A stretch of 64,000 nucleotides of DNA. Origin: Arthrobacter sp. YD4 (GTDB lineage Bacteria; Actinomycetota; Actinomycetes; Actinomycetales; Micrococcaceae). The notes beneath the pieces are model-generated. The model had not been told where the DNA came from and searched no databases. It saw only the letters and a list, made by a program, of their open reading frames with translations. The first letter of the stretch is position 1, and the number at the start of each line of letters is the position of its first letter. Shown in pieces: positions 34,643 to 44,115 of the stretch. The stretch lies in NCBI RefSeq assembly GCF_030410515.1, contig NZ_JAUHHD010000005.1, positions 62,001-126,000 on the forward strand, read 5' to 3'. The position numbers and the translations under genes were made by a program.

Positions 34643-34761
34643 GGCCTGCCGCCGTCGTTCGGGTGCCCCGGAGTCATGGTTCCATGGGACCCTCCGGGCG
34701 CCGGAGCGCCTAGGGTCCAAAGGCCCCGCGGGCGGCGGGCGGCCTGCCCCGGATACGCCTG

Positions 34762-34789
34762 CGGCCGGACCCGCGAACGGGTCCGGCCG
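34762..34789 (-). terminator. rbfA terminator hairpin
   Basis: Perfect 12-bp stem CGGCCGGACCCG (34762-34773) with 34778-34789; minus-strand loop TTCG. It lies 21 bp downstream of the rbfA stop. Confidence 0.7.
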
Positions 34790-34810
34790 GAGGTCCGGGG
34801 CGTGCCGGGA

Positions 34811-35335
34811 CTACTTGTTGCTGTCCTCGTCGATGTCGCCGTCAGCGCGGAGGTCGTGGTTCTCCTCGTCGAAGTCGTCCTCGTCAAAGTCCTCGTCGTC
34901 GAGTTCGACGTCGTCGGGGATGTCGCTCTTGTACGGGTCAGCATCGCCGGCGTGCTTGGCGCCGGCCGCGAGGGCCGCCACCTCGGCGTCGCGCTTCTTC
35001 GCCTCGCGCAGCAGCTCCTCGAGGTTGGAGGCCACCACCGGGATCTGGTCGGCGACGAACTCCAGGGTCGGAGTCAGCCGGACGGTGATGTTGCGGCCGA
35101 CTTCCTGGCGGAGCACGCCTTTGGCCTTCTCGAGGCCCTTGGCGGCGTCTGCCTGCGCCGTCTCGTCGCCGAAGACTGTGTAGTACACCGTGGCGTGCTG
35201 CAGGTCATTGGTCACCCGCGCATCGGTCACGGTCACGCCTTCGAGCCGGGGATCCTTCACCCGTCGGCCCAAGGCCTCCGCAACCACAACCTTGATCCGC
35301 TGCGCCAACTTGGCAGCCCGTGCGGGATCAGCCAT
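34811..35335 (-). CDS. rbfA: Ribosome-binding factor A
   Basis: 174 residues from ATG 35335, with AGGAG just upstream. RbfA binds the 16S 5' helix during 30S maturation and is needed at low temperature. The KH-like fold is shown by KLAQRIKVVVAEALGRRVKDPRLEGVTVTDARVTNDLQ and TVRLTPTLEFVAD. The C-terminal ~50 residues are an acidic tail (runs of D/E such as DDEDFDEDDFDEEN), longer than in model organisms. Confidence 0.95.
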   Translation of the reverse strand: MADPARAAKLAQRIKVVVAEALGRRVKDPRLEGVTVTDARVTNDLQHATVYYTVFGDETAQADAAKGLEKAKGVLRQEVGRNITVRLTPTLEFVADQIPVVASNLEELLREAKKRDAEVAALAAGAKHAGDADPYKSDIPDDVELDDEDFDEDDFDEENHDLRADGDIDEDSNK

Positions 35336-35691
35336 TTCCACTCCTAAAAAATTTTGGATGTACAACGGCGCCGAAATGGTCGCCGTACAAGTGCCGGTTT
35401 GATGCCACGCCCTGAAGCGAGTCTACGACGGACGGGACTCTTACCCGCCGCCCTTGGAGCCGTTGTGGGGGCCCGGGAGTGGCATCCCAAGGTCGCAGCC
35501 GAGGGCCCCGATGCGAGCTTGCGAGCATTGGGAAGGCTGAGACCGCTGCCGGAGCTGGGCGGACAACGGCGTCAGACGTTGGCCGCCCAGCGCAGGGGCG
35601 GGGCCCCCACAACGGCGGAAAGGGCGGGGCCGCCGGAAAAAATCCAACGGCCCCGCACCTGTTACTGCTGGCTCGCCATCAGGCGGACACC
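35336..35691. other. infB-rbfA intergenic region
   Basis: 356 bp that hold the infB terminator (35624-35656) near infB, and the rbfA ribosome site at the other end. In between I see only loose repeats and no gene. A separate rbfA promoter is likely here, but no convincing hexamers stand out. Confidence 0.5.
35624..35656 (-). terminator. infB terminator
   Basis: Minus strand GCGGGGCCG...CGGCCCCGC arms (9 bp) extended by G-U/G-C pairs to about 14 bp, closed by a loop of T residues (35638-35642). It lies 35 bp before... i.e. just downstream of the infB stop at 35692. Strong hairpin. Confidence 0.7.
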
Positions 35692-38535
35692 TTAGACGCG
35701 CGGCTTCTCGCGCATCTCGAAGGTCTCGATGATGTCGCCTTCGGTGATGTCGTTGTACGAGCCAAGACCGATACCACACTCGAAGTCCGTGCGGACCTCG
35801 GTGGCGTCGTCCTTGAAGCGCTTGAGCGTCTCAACGGTGAGGTTGTCGCCGATGATCTTGCCGTCGCGGCTGATGCGGGCCTTGGCATTGCGCCGGATGA
35901 TGCCGGAGCGGACGATCGAGCCTGCGATGTTGCCGAACTTGGACGAGCGGAAGACCTCGCGGACCTCGGCCGTGCCCAGCTGGACCTCTTCGTACTCCGG
36001 CTTGAGCATGCCCTTGAGGGCTGCCTCGATGTCATCGATGGCTGCGTAGATGACGGAGTAGAAACGCATGTCCACGCCTTCGCGATCTGCCAGTTCGGCA
36101 ACCCGCTCGGCGGGCTTGACGTTGAAGCCGATGATGACTGCGGAGTCGACCGTTGCCAGGTTGACGTCGTTCTGCGTGATCGCACCGACACCGCGGTGGA
36201 TGACGCGGAGCTGGACACCCTCGCCGACGTCGATCTTGAGCAGCGCGTCTTCGAGGGCTTCCACGGCACCGGACACGTCACCCTTGAGGATGAGGTTGAG
36301 GGTGTCGATCTTGCCATCGGCGACGGCCTGGTCGAAGTCTTCCAGGCTGATGCGCTTGCGGCGCTTGGCCAGGGCGGCGTTGCGGTCGGCGGCTTCACGC
36401 TTCTCGGCGATCTGGCGGGCGGTGCGCTCGTCAGCGGTCACGAAGAAGGTGTCACCGGCGCGCGGGACGTTGGACAGACCCAGCACCTGGACGGGGCGGG
36501 ACGGGCCGGCCTCGGTCAGGGCGCTGCCGTCGTCGTCGAACATCGCACGGACGCGGCCGTGGGCCGTGCCTGCCACGATGGTGTCGCCGACGTGCAGGGT
36601 GCCGGACTGGACCAGGACGGTTGCAACCGCACCGCGGCCCTTGTCCAGGTTCGCTTCGATCGCGATACCGCGGGCGTCCTTGTTCGGGTTGGCGCGCATG
36701 TCCAGGGCTGCGTCCGCGGTGAGCAGGACGGCCTCGAGCAGCTCGTCGATGTTGAGGTTCTGGCGAGCAGAGACCTCCACGAACATGGTGTCGCCGCCGT
36801 ACTCTTCCGGAACCAGGCCGTACTCGGTCAGCTGGCCGCGGACCTTGTCCGGGTTGGCGCCTTCCTTGTCGATCTTGTTCACGGCCACGACGATCGGCAC
36901 GTTGGCCGCCTGGGCGTGGTTGAGGGCTTCAACGGTCTGCGGCATCACGCCGTCGTCCGCTGCGACCACCAGGATGGCGATGTCGGTGACCTTCGCACCA
37001 CGGGCACGCATGGCGGTGAACGCCTCGTGGCCCGGGGTATCGATGAAGGTGATCTTCCGGTCGGTGCCCTCGTGGTTGTGGGTGACCTGGTAGGCACCGA
37101 TGTGCTGGGTGATGCCGCCGTGTTCGCCCGCCATGACGTCGGACTTGCGGATGGCATCGAGCAGCCGGGTCTTACCGTGGTCGACGTGGCCCATGACGGT
37201 GACAACCGGAGGACGTGCCTCGAGTTCCTCATCGCCCTCGGCCTCAAGCTCCGCGTCGAAGTCGATGTCGAAGCCGGAGAGCAGCTCGCGCTCCTCGTCT
37301 TCCGGCGAGACGACCTGCAGCTTGTAGCCCAGCTCCTCGCCGAGCAGCGCGAAGGTCTCTTCGTCCAGGGACTGCGTGGCCGTGGCCATCTCGCCCAGGT
37401 GGAAGAGGACCGTCACCAGTGCGGCGGGGTTTGCCTCGATCTTGTCGGCGAAGTCCGTGATGGACGAGCCGCGGCGCAGGCGCACCACGGTGTTGCCGTC
37501 GCCGCGGGGTACGCTCACGCCACCCAGCGACGGAGCGCTCATCTGCTCAAGTTCCTGGCGCTTGGCGCGCTTCGACTTGCGCTGCTTGCCGCGGCCTGCG
37601 CCGCCCTTACCGAAGGCACCCTGGGTGCCACCGCGTCCGCGGCCACCCTTGCCGAAGCCGCCGCCGGCCGGGGCGCCGCCGCCACCGGGACCGCCGGTGC
37701 CGGGAGCACCCGGACGGCCCGGGCCGCGGCCGCCGCCGGGACGGCCTGCACCGGCGGGTGCGGGACGCTCGGTGCGGTTGGGCATCATGCCCGGGGTCGG
37801 ACGGTTTCCGCCGGCACCCGGACGGGCGCCGGGGGCACCGGCCGGACGCGGGGCGCCCGGACGGGGACCTGCAGCACCGGCGGGGCGCGGGGCGCCCGGA
37901 CGGGGTCCACCGGCACCGGCTGCGGGGCGGGGGCCGCCGGGGCGGTCGCCCTGGCTGCCACCCGGACGCGGCATCCCCTGGGACGGCGCGAACGGGTTGT
38001 TGCCCGGACGGGCGGTACGTTCGGAGTCGCCGCCACGGCCGCGGGGCATGCCCTGCGAGGTGGCGAACGGGTTGTTGCCCGGGCGGGGACCGCCGGGACG
38101 CGGCGCGGAGCCACCCTGGCGGGCCGGAGCGGCGGGCGCTTCAGCCTTGGGGGCCGGGCGTGCGCCGGGCTTGGCAGCGGTGGACGGCGCGGCGGGTGCC
38201 TCGGCGGCCGGAGCGGCAGCGGGGGCTGCCGGGGCGGGAGCCGACGGCGCCGGAGCGGCGGGGGCTGCGGGAGCTTCGGCCTTGGGCGCGGCCGGAGCCG
38301 GCGCGGGGGCCGGGCGGTTGGCGGCGGGGCTGGCCTTGGGGGCGGACGCGGGCGCTTCAGTCTTGGAAGCGGCAGGCGCGTCGGGGAAGGCGTTGCGGAG
38401 TTTCCGCACCACCGGTGCCTCAATGGTGGAAGAGGCGGAGCGAACAAATTCGCCCAGTTCCTGCAGTTTTGTCACTGCATCTTTGGAAGTAATACCGAGC
38501 TCTTTGGCGAGCTCATGTACGCGGACCTTGGCCAC
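35692..38535 (-). CDS. infB: Translation initiation factor IF-2
   Basis: 947 residues. IF-2 is the GTPase that brings fMet-tRNA to the 30S subunit. Order: short N-terminal helical domain ([16 protein letters not shown]), a long Ala/Pro/Gly/Arg-rich region (about residues 50-330, with repeated N-P-F-A-x-S-Q-G-M-P blocks), then the G domain with G1 [13 protein letters not shown]3 DTPGHEAF, G4 NKID, and the C-terminal beta-barrel/tRNA-binding domains. The long N-terminus is usual in actinobacteria. Downstream of ylxR with a 152-bp gap. Confidence 0.97.
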   Translation of the reverse strand: MAKVRVHELAKELGITSKDAVTKLQELGEFVRSASSTIEAPVVRKLRNAFPDAPAASKTEAPASAPKASPAANRPAPAPAPAAPKAEAPAAPAAPAPSAPAPAAPAAAPAAEAPAAPSTAAKPGARPAPKAEAPAAPARQGGSAPRPGGPRPGNNPFATSQGMPRGRGGDSERTARPGNNPFAPSQGMPRPGGSQGDRPGGPRPAAGAGGPRPGAPRPAGAAGPRPGAPRPAGAPGARPGAGGNRPTPGMMPNRTERPAPAGAGRPGGGRGPGRPGAPGTGGPGGGGAPAGGGFGKGGRGRGGTQGAFGKGGAGRGKQRKSKRAKRQELEQMSAPSLGGVSVPRGDGNTVVRLRRGSSITDFADKIEANPAALVTVLFHLGEMATATQSLDEETFALLGEELGYKLQVVSPEDEERELLSGFDIDFDAELEAEGDEELEARPPVVTVMGHVDHGKTRLLDAIRKSDVMAGEHGGITQHIGAYQVTHNHEGTDRKITFIDTPGHEAFTAMRARGAKVTDIAILVVAADDGVMPQTVEALNHAQAANVPIVVAVNKIDKEGANPDKVRGQLTEYGLVPEEYGGDTMFVEVSARQNLNIDELLEAVLLTADAALDMRANPNKDARGIAIEANLDKGRGAVATVLVQSGTLHVGDTIVAGTAHGRVRAMFDDDGSALTEAGPSRPVQVLGLSNVPRAGDTFFVTADERTARQIAEKREAADRNAALAKRRKRISLEDFDQAVADGKIDTLNLILKGDVSGAVEALEDALLKIDVGEGVQLRVIHRGVGAITQNDVNLATVDSAVIIGFNVKPAERVAELADREGVDMRFYSVIYAAIDDIEAALKGMLKPEYEEVQLGTAEVREVFRSSKFGNIAGSIVRSGIIRRNAKARISRDGKIIGDNLTVETLKRFKDDATEVRTDFECGIGLGSYNDITEGDIIETFEMREKPRV

Positions 38536-38687
38536 ATTTCTCCTGTCTCGGTCCGCACCGAGCCAGGCACGAACCGTCTACTTCTTACTGCGGGCCTCCG
38601 CCGCGGGTGCAGCTGAAAGGCCCATTGCAGAGCGCAACAAAGTTGTCATCGTTGCGTACTCATCGCTGGGAACTCATCGGGTTTCCA

Positions 38688-39029
38688 TCAGTTTTCTGAC
38701 CCGCTTTCAGGTTGGACGGTTGTTGCTGCGGCCACCGGGGTGTCTGCAGCGTGCGTGCCTGCCAGGATCCGGCGTTCGACGTCGTCCGTTCCGGCGGCGC
38801 CGTTGAGGGCGCGTCCGAACGCACGGCGCTTGACCGCCAGTGCCAGGCACTTTTCGCTGGGGTGCAACCATGCACCCCTGCCTGCCATCCGGCGTCGTTC
38901 GTCGACCACGACGGCGGTTGACCCGCCGGCGCCGGCGACCAGCCGGAGCAGTTCCGACCGCGTTCCCTTCTTTCGGCACCCGATGCAGGTACGTTGCGGC
39001 TGATTCCCGAGCTGCTGAGTTTCTGCCAC
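38688..39029 (-). CDS. ylxR: YlxR family RNA-binding protein
   Basis: 113 residues from GTG 39029, preceded by AGGAAG. The YlxR/DUF448 signature is RTCIGCRKKGTRSELLRLV and the later GRGAWLHPSEKCLALAVKRRAFGRAL. It always lies between nusA and infB and is a nucleoid/RNA-binding protein, reported in Bacillus to act on RNase P. The last ~30 residues are a Thr/Ala-rich extension. Confidence 0.92.
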   Translation of the reverse strand: MAETQQLGNQPQRTCIGCRKKGTRSELLRLVAGAGGSTAVVVDERRRMAGRGAWLHPSEKCLALAVKRRAFGRALNGAAGTDDVERRILAGTHAADTPVAAATTVQPESGSEN

Positions 39030-39190
39030 TGCGAGTATCTTCCTGCCGTAATCACCTGCCGGCCCGGGCACGTCCGCTGGGAAAGCCGCACGCGCCGAGG
39101 GCACAAGGATGCCGGCCCGAAGGCGCGGTCACTGTCTATTCTAGCCCTCCGGCGCCCCTGTCCCGAAACGGGCGGGGCCGGGGAAACGCC

Positions 39191-39226
39191 GTTCGGCCCC
39201 GGGCAGGGGCTGCGCCGGGGCCGAAC
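39191..39226 (-). terminator. Hairpin between nusA and ylxR
   Basis: Perfect 12-bp stem GTTCGGCCCCGG (39191-39202) with 39215-39226 around a 12-nt loop, about 19 bp past the nusA stop. It has no U-tract. Probably an attenuating terminator inside the rimP-nusA-ylxR-infB operon. Confidence 0.65.
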
Positions 39227-39244
39227 TTGGGGATGCGGGAGGGA

Positions 39245-40225
39245 CTACTTGTCCTTGTTCTCCGCGGCGTCCGAGACGATGTCGATCCGCCAGCCGGTGA
39301 GCTTGGCGGCCAGGCGGGCGTTCTGGCCCTCCTTGCCGATGGCGAGGGAGAGCTGGTAGTCCGGGACCACCACGCGGGCGGACCGGGTGGCCTCGTCCGT
39401 GATGGTGACCGAATTCACCCGCGAGGGCGAGAGCGCGCTGGCTATGAAGGTGGCCGGATCGTCGCTGTAGTCGACGATGTCGATCTTTTCCTCGTTCAGC
39501 TCGGTCATCACGGCGCGGACGCGGGAGCCCATCTCGCCGATGCAGGCACCCTTGGCGTTGACGCCCGGGATGTTGGCCTTGACCGCGATCTTGGTGCGGT
39601 GTCCGGCTTCACGGGCCAGCGCCACGATCTCCACCGAGTGGTCCGCGATTTCCGGGACCTCGAGCTCGAAGAGCTTGCGGACCAGGCCGGGGTGGGACCG
39701 GGACAGCGTGATGGACGGGCCCTTGGTGCCGCGGTGCACGTCGATGACGAAGGCGCGGAGCCGGTTGCCGTGGATGTACTTCTCGCCGGGGACCTGTTCG
39801 GGCGGCGGCAGCAGCGCCTCCACCGTGCCGAGGTTCACCTGGATCATGTGCGGGTTGTTGCCCTGCTGGATGGTGCCGGCGACGAGTTCGCCCTCGCGGC
39901 CCTTGAACTGGCCCAGGACGTTGTCGTCCTCGGCGTCGCGCAGGCGCTGGAGGATGATCTGGCGGGCGGTGCTCGCGGCGATCCGGCCGAAGCCGGCCGG
40001 GGTGTCCTCGAACTCGCCGACGGGTTCGCCGTCGTCGTCGATCTCGGTGGCCCAGATGGTCACGTGGCCGCTCTTGCGGTCCAGCTCGGCGCGGGCCTTC
40101 TCGAAGGCGCCCGGCGTCTTGTGGTAGGCGACCAGGAGGGCCTGTTCGATGGTGGGGATCAGGAGATCCAGCGGGATTTCACGCTCACGCTCCAGGAGTC
40201 TCAGCGCGCTCATGTCAATATCCAT
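39245..40225 (-). CDS. nusA: Transcription termination/antitermination factor NusA
   Basis: 326 residues, short as in actinobacteria (no acidic repeats). N-terminal RNA polymerase-binding domain ([27 protein letters not shown]), S1 domain with [20 protein letters not shown], then KH1/KH2 with [19 protein letters not shown] and [24 protein letters not shown]. The ATG overlaps the rimP stop by one base (TAATG). Confidence 0.96.
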   Translation of the reverse strand: MDIDMSALRLLEREREIPLDLLIPTIEQALLVAYHKTPGAFEKARAELDRKSGHVTIWATEIDDDGEPVGEFEDTPAGFGRIAASTARQIILQRLRDAEDDNVLGQFKGREGELVAGTIQQGNNPHMIQVNLGTVEALLPPPEQVPGEKYIHGNRLRAFVIDVHRGTKGPSITLSRSHPGLVRKLFELEVPEIADHSVEIVALAREAGHRTKIAVKANIPGVNAKGACIGEMGSRVRAVMTELNEEKIDIVDYSDDPATFIASALSPSRVNSVTITDEATRSARVVVPDYQLSLAIGKEGQNARLAAKLTGWRIDIVSDAAENKDK

Positions 40226-40839
40226 TAGGCCTCCTCGGAAGGTCCATTGTCGTTCTCCAGCGGCGCCTCTTCGAGGTGGCTGAACTCTATCTCGACTTTT
40301 CCACTGCGGATCCTGTCGAAAGGAAGCTTCACGGGGTCGCCCTGCTTGGGCTTCATCCCCTTCTTGACGGCCAGTTCGGGCACCAGCGTAACGCCGGAGC
40401 TGTCCACGGACTGGATCCGGCCGGTGACGTTGTCACCCTGGATGACGTTGACGGTGACCATCCGGCCGCGGGCGCGGTGCCAGTGCCGCTCTTCGGTGAG
40501 CGGGCGGCCGACGCCGGGCGAGGACACCTCGAGCTCGTACGGCCGGGAATCCGTGCTGGGGTCCTCGTCCAGGATGTCCGAAAGGGTCTTGGAGATCTCC
40601 GCGATCACGTCGAGGCTGACGCCGCCGGTTTCCTCCTGGGGCAGGTCGACGACGACGTGGACCACCCGGTTGGCGCCGGCAATGTGAATGGAGACATCTT
40701 CCAGGTACAGCCGGTTGGCCTGGACCGCGGGGGCGAGGAGCGCGTAGAGCCGCTCGGCCTCCAGGTTGTGTGCGGGGGCGGCGTCAGCCTTCCCCGAACC
40801 GGTCCGGCCTGTCGAAGTCGTGGCTTCTGCGTTGGTCAT
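40225..40839 (-). CDS. rimP: Ribosome maturation factor RimP
   Basis: 204 residues. Two-domain RimP fold: [22 protein letters not shown], then [29 protein letters not shown], the family core. It assists 30S assembly. First gene of the rimP-nusA-ylxR-infB operon; the terminal ~25 residues are acidic. ATG at 40839; a GGAGG lies about 11 bases before it. Confidence 0.95.
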   Translation of the reverse strand: MTNAEATTSTGRTGSGKADAAPAHNLEAERLYALLAPAVQANRLYLEDVSIHIAGANRVVHVVVDLPQEETGGVSLDVIAEISKTLSDILDEDPSTDSRPYELEVSSPGVGRPLTEERHWHRARGRMVTVNVIQGDNVTGRIQSVDSSGVTLVPELAVKKGMKPKQGDPVKLPFDRIRSGKVEIEFSHLEEAPLENDNGPSEEA

Positions 40840-40996
40840 GATGCCGCCCGCCTCCTGCTAGATGATGTTGTGAGTACTAGCGTAGCGACAATCGCGGCCG
40901 GTGGCGCACTCCGGTTCCGGCCGCCGCACCGCCGCCGGGCCTCTCCGGACCCCCACCGCCGTGGCTCGCGTGCGGGCCGTGCCAAAATGGTCTGTT

Positions 40997-42172
40997 GTGA
41001 ATGAGGAGACCAGCGGAGAACGACGGCGGGCCCGGCTGCCCCGCAACCTTCCCCGGCTGGCGTTGATCGTCGTCCTCGCCGTGGTGGTGCTGACTTTGGG
41101 GCTGGTGGTACGCCCCGGCAAGCCCGCGGAACCGGCTCCGCCGACCGCGTCGGAGAAGGCCCTGGCCGCCGCCCTTACCGACACCCTGGAGCTCCGTTCC
41201 GACGCGGAACGGCTCCCCGGCGCGGGGACCGCCGCGGACGTCACTGTGAGTTTCCTGACAACCCAGGCCAGGGCGCTCTGGCGGCCCGGGTCGGCCACCG
41301 CTTCGGCGTCCCCGTCTCTGGCGCCCTCCGGCGCGGCGTCCCCGTCCCCGTCCACCGCGTCCCCGTCCCCGTCCACCGCGTCGGCGTCCCCGGGCCAATC
41401 CCCCGCGTCTGCGTCCCCGTCAGCCGCGCCCGTGACGGCCGCGTCGCTCGTCACCGCACTGGACGCCAGCGGGCGGCAACGCCTGGCCGACGCCGCCGAA
41501 GCGGACCCGGGGACGGCCCGCCTGCTCGCCTCGATCGGCACCGGCCAGCTGCTGCAGGCCTCCGCGCTGGCCGCCGCGACCGGCACGCCGGACCCGGCAT
41601 CGACGGGCGCCCCGGCGTTGGCCCCCGCTCCCGCCGCCCCAACCACCGATTCTGCGACCCCGCCCCCCTCGGCCTGCCCGACCGCGACGGATTCCTCCTC
41701 TGCCGCCCCCTCCGCGTCGGCGTCACCGGCGCCTGCGGACCTGGCGAACGCCCTCGCCGAGGTGATCAGCACCGAACGGGAAACCGTTTACGCCTACCAG
41801 GTGGCCCTCACGCGTCTGGACGGCCCCGGGGCCGCCGCGGCCTCCACCCGGCTGACCCGCCACGAGGACCTCGCCGCGGCCGCCGAGGCGCTGGTCCGGC
41901 AGCACTGCGCGGCCGCTCCCCCGCGCCAGGCCGGCTACGCGCTGGACCCCGCGTTCCTGGCCTCGCCGGCGGCCGGGCTACGCGGGCTGGAGGCCGGCTC
42001 GCTGGCCACCTACGCCGACCTGGTGGGCCTCAGCGACGGCAGCACCCGCCAGTGGGCCGTGTCCGGGCTGCTGGAGGCCGGCCGCCGCGCCGCCGCCTGG
42101 GGCGCCGCGCCGGAGCCGACCCCGGGCCTGTCGGTGGACCCCGCGGAACTGCCCACGCTGCCTGCACAATAG
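40997..42172 (+). CDS. DUF4439 membrane-anchored protein
   Basis: About 391 residues from GTG 40997 (start uncertain; no clear RBS). A helix (LPRLALIVVLAVVVLTLGLVV) near residues 18-38 anchors it; a Ser/Ala/Pro-rich linker (repeats S-P-S-P-S-T-A) follows, then a C-terminal ferritin-like all-helical DUF4439 domain (LANALAEVISTERETVYAYQVALTRL and QHCAAAPPRQAGYAL). The gene lies divergent from rimP, its normal place in Micrococcaceae. Function unknown. Confidence 0.8.
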   Translation: MNEETSGERRRARLPRNLPRLALIVVLAVVVLTLGLVVRPGKPAEPAPPTASEKALAAALTDTLELRSDAERLPGAGTAADVTVSFLTTQARALWRPGSATASASPSLAPSGAASPSPSTASPSPSTASASPGQSPASASPSAAPVTAASLVTALDASGRQRLADAAEADPGTARLLASIGTGQLLQASALAAATGTPDPASTGAPALAPAPAAPTTDSATPPPSACPTATDSSSAAPSASASPAPADLANALAEVISTERETVYAYQVALTRLDGPGAAAASTRLTRHEDLAAAAEALVRQHCAAAPPRQAGYALDPAFLASPAAGLRGLEAGSLATYADLVGLSDGSTRQWAVSGLLEAGRRAAAWGAAPEPTPGLSVDPAELPTLPAQ

Positions 42173-42286
42173 GCTGGCCGGGCGGGGAATAAGCCTGGAT
42201 GTGCCACGATTCAGGGTAGGCGCGGCTTACTTTGCTTAGCCTCCGGATACTGGCAGTGGTTGCGGCCCTGATGGTTGGCTGTTCGC

Positions 42287-43018
42287 ATGGAAACCAGCCA
42301 GGCACCCGTCCTTCAAGAAAATGAACCGCACCGCAACGACCTCGCGCACCGGCTTAACTGGCTGCGCGCCGGTGTCCTCGGTGCCAACGACGGGATCGTC
42401 TCGGTCGCCGCGATCGTGGTGGGCGTCGCGGGCGTGACCACCGACTCCGGCCCCATCCTGATCGCCGGTGCCGCCGGCGTCGTCGGAGGTGCTATCTCCA
42501 TGGCCCTGGGTGAATACGTGTCCGTCAGCAGCCAAAAGGACAGCCAGGAGGCGCTGATCGAGAAGGAACGCCGTGAACTGGCCGAACAGCCCGAGGAGGA
42601 GCTCGCCGAGCTCACCGCCATCTACCAGGCGAAGGGCCTCAGCCCCGAAACCGCCGGCGCCGTGGCACGGGAACTGACAGCCCACGACGCGCTCGGCGCG
42701 CACCTCGCGGCCGAACTGAACATCGACGAGACCGACATCGTCAGCCCCTGGCACGCGGCCCTCGCGTCCGCCATCGCCTTCCTGGCAGGTGCCATCCTGC
42801 CGATGCTGGCGATCCTGCTGCCGCCGGAGAACATCCGCGTGCCGCTCACCTTCGCCGCGGTGCTGGTCGCCCTGGCCGCCACGGGTGCCGTTGGCGCCTG
42901 GATCGGCGGTGGCTCCAAGGGCAAGGCCGCGATCCGCGTGGTGATCGGCGGCGCCGCGGCGCTGCTGGCGACCTTCCTGATCGGCAACTGGCTGGGCGCG
43001 AGCGGCTTCGCCGGCTGA
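42287..43018 (+). CDS. VIT1/CCC1-family Fe2+/Mn2+ transporter
   Basis: 243 residues. The family signature is RAGVLGANDGIVSVAAIVVGVAG in helix 1, then AGAAGVVGGAISMALGEYVSVSSQKD, with a cytosolic metal-binding region (Glu-rich, residues ~75-110) and three C-terminal helices. Such proteins move Fe or Mn out of the cytosol. ATG 42287. The sequence just upstream (CTTAGCCTCC) looks like half of a DtxR/IdeR-type box. Confidence 0.9.
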   Translation: METSQAPVLQENEPHRNDLAHRLNWLRAGVLGANDGIVSVAAIVVGVAGVTTDSGPILIAGAAGVVGGAISMALGEYVSVSSQKDSQEALIEKERRELAEQPEEELAELTAIYQAKGLSPETAGAVARELTAHDALGAHLAAELNIDETDIVSPWHAALASAIAFLAGAILPMLAILLPPENIRVPLTFAAVLVALAATGAVGAWIGGGSKGKAAIRVVIGGAAALLATFLIGNWLGASGFAG

Positions 43019-43041
43019 ATCGCCGACACTACGCTGGGACG

Positions 43042-44079
43042 GTGACTTCGCCCAGCCCCGTCCCGATCCCCGCCGCCCTCACCCGCAGATACTCCCGGAC
43101 CGCCGAGGGCCGCGCCTGGCTGGCGTCCCTACCGGGCGTGATCGCGGACGCCCTTGAGGCGTTTTCGCTGGTCCTTGACCTGGCGCCCGGCGCGGAACCG
43201 TGGAGCGGGCACTGCGCCGTGGTCGTCCCGGTGCGGCTGAACGACGGCGCGCCCGGTGTACTGAAGGCCGCCTACCCGCACGAGGAATACCGGACCGAAC
43301 ATCTCGCCCTCGGGCTCTGGGAGGGCCGGGGCGCGGTCCGGCTGATCGCCGCCGACCCGGAGGCGGGCGTGCTGGTGCTGGAGCGGCTGGAGGCTACCCG
43401 TTCGCTGCAGGAGGTGCCCCTGGCGGCGGCCACCGCGGTGTGGGGCGGCCTGGTCCGCCGGCTTTCGATCACCCCGGACGGCCGACCTGCGTGGCGCGGC
43501 TTCGAACAGGTCGCTGCCGTGGCCGAGCGGTGGAGCGACGAGTTTCCCGAGCGCTGGGAGGCCTTGGGCCGGCCCTTCCCCCGCTGGCTCCTGGAGGCCG
43601 CCCTGGAGGTCTGCCAGACCAGGGGCGTGGTGGGCCGGCGCTCCGGCGTCGACGTCCTGGTCCACGCCGACCTGCACTTCCTGAACATCCTGGCCCGTCC
43701 CGGGACAGCGGCCGGGTCAGGGCATCCGGACGATTACCGTGCCATCGACCCGCACCCGCTGGTGGGTGAGGCGGAGTTCGCGGTGGCGCCGCTGCTCTGG
43801 AACCGGCTGGCCGAATTGTCCGCCGCCGGTCCGGCCGCGGCGCTGCTGGAGCGCTGCCAGGAGTTCAGCGCCGCCGCGGGCCTCGACGGCGACGTCGCCC
43901 GGCAATGGGCCCTGGCGCGGGAAGTCGAGAATGCGCTCTGGTACACGGAGGAACGGAACGACGGCGGCCCGATGCGCTCGCTCTGGGTCGCCAGCACCCT
44001 CGCCGGGCGGACCCTCGACGGGCTGCCCATGCCCGCCGACCTGCAGGTCCCGGGCGCCTCCGGCCCCTCCCGCGGCTAG
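43042..44079 (+). CDS. APH(6)/StrB-like aminoglycoside-hydroxyurea kinase
   Basis: 345 residues. The kinase Brenner-type motif reads DVLVHADLHFLNIL with the catalytic Asp; the DPHPLVGE metal/Asp site comes soon after. N-terminal segments VLKAAYPHEEYRTE and VRLIAADPEAGVLVLERLE match the aminoglycoside/hydroxyurea resistance kinase family. Phosphorylates an antibiotic or a natural sugar. GTG start 23 bp after the VIT gene. A resistance phenotype is not implied. Confidence 0.85.
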   Translation: MTSPSPVPIPAALTRRYSRTAEGRAWLASLPGVIADALEAFSLVLDLAPGAEPWSGHCAVVVPVRLNDGAPGVLKAAYPHEEYRTEHLALGLWEGRGAVRLIAADPEAGVLVLERLEATRSLQEVPLAAATAVWGGLVRRLSITPDGRPAWRGFEQVAAVAERWSDEFPERWEALGRPFPRWLLEAALEVCQTRGVVGRRSGVDVLVHADLHFLNILARPGTAAGSGHPDDYRAIDPHPLVGEAEFAVAPLLWNRLAELSAAGPAAALLERCQEFSAAAGLDGDVARQWALAREVENALWYTEERNDGGPMRSLWVASTLAGRTLDGLPMPADLQVPGASGPSRG

Positions 44080-44104
44080 GCAACAACGACGAGGTTGCCT
44101 AGCC
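44074..44104. terminator. Bidirectional terminator between APH-like and decarboxylase genes
   Basis: Perfect 11-bp stem GGCTAGGCAAC (44074-44084) with 44094-44104, loop nine. The left arm includes the stop codon of the kinase gene. Confidence 0.65.
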
Positions 44105-44115
44105 AGGCGTCCGCG

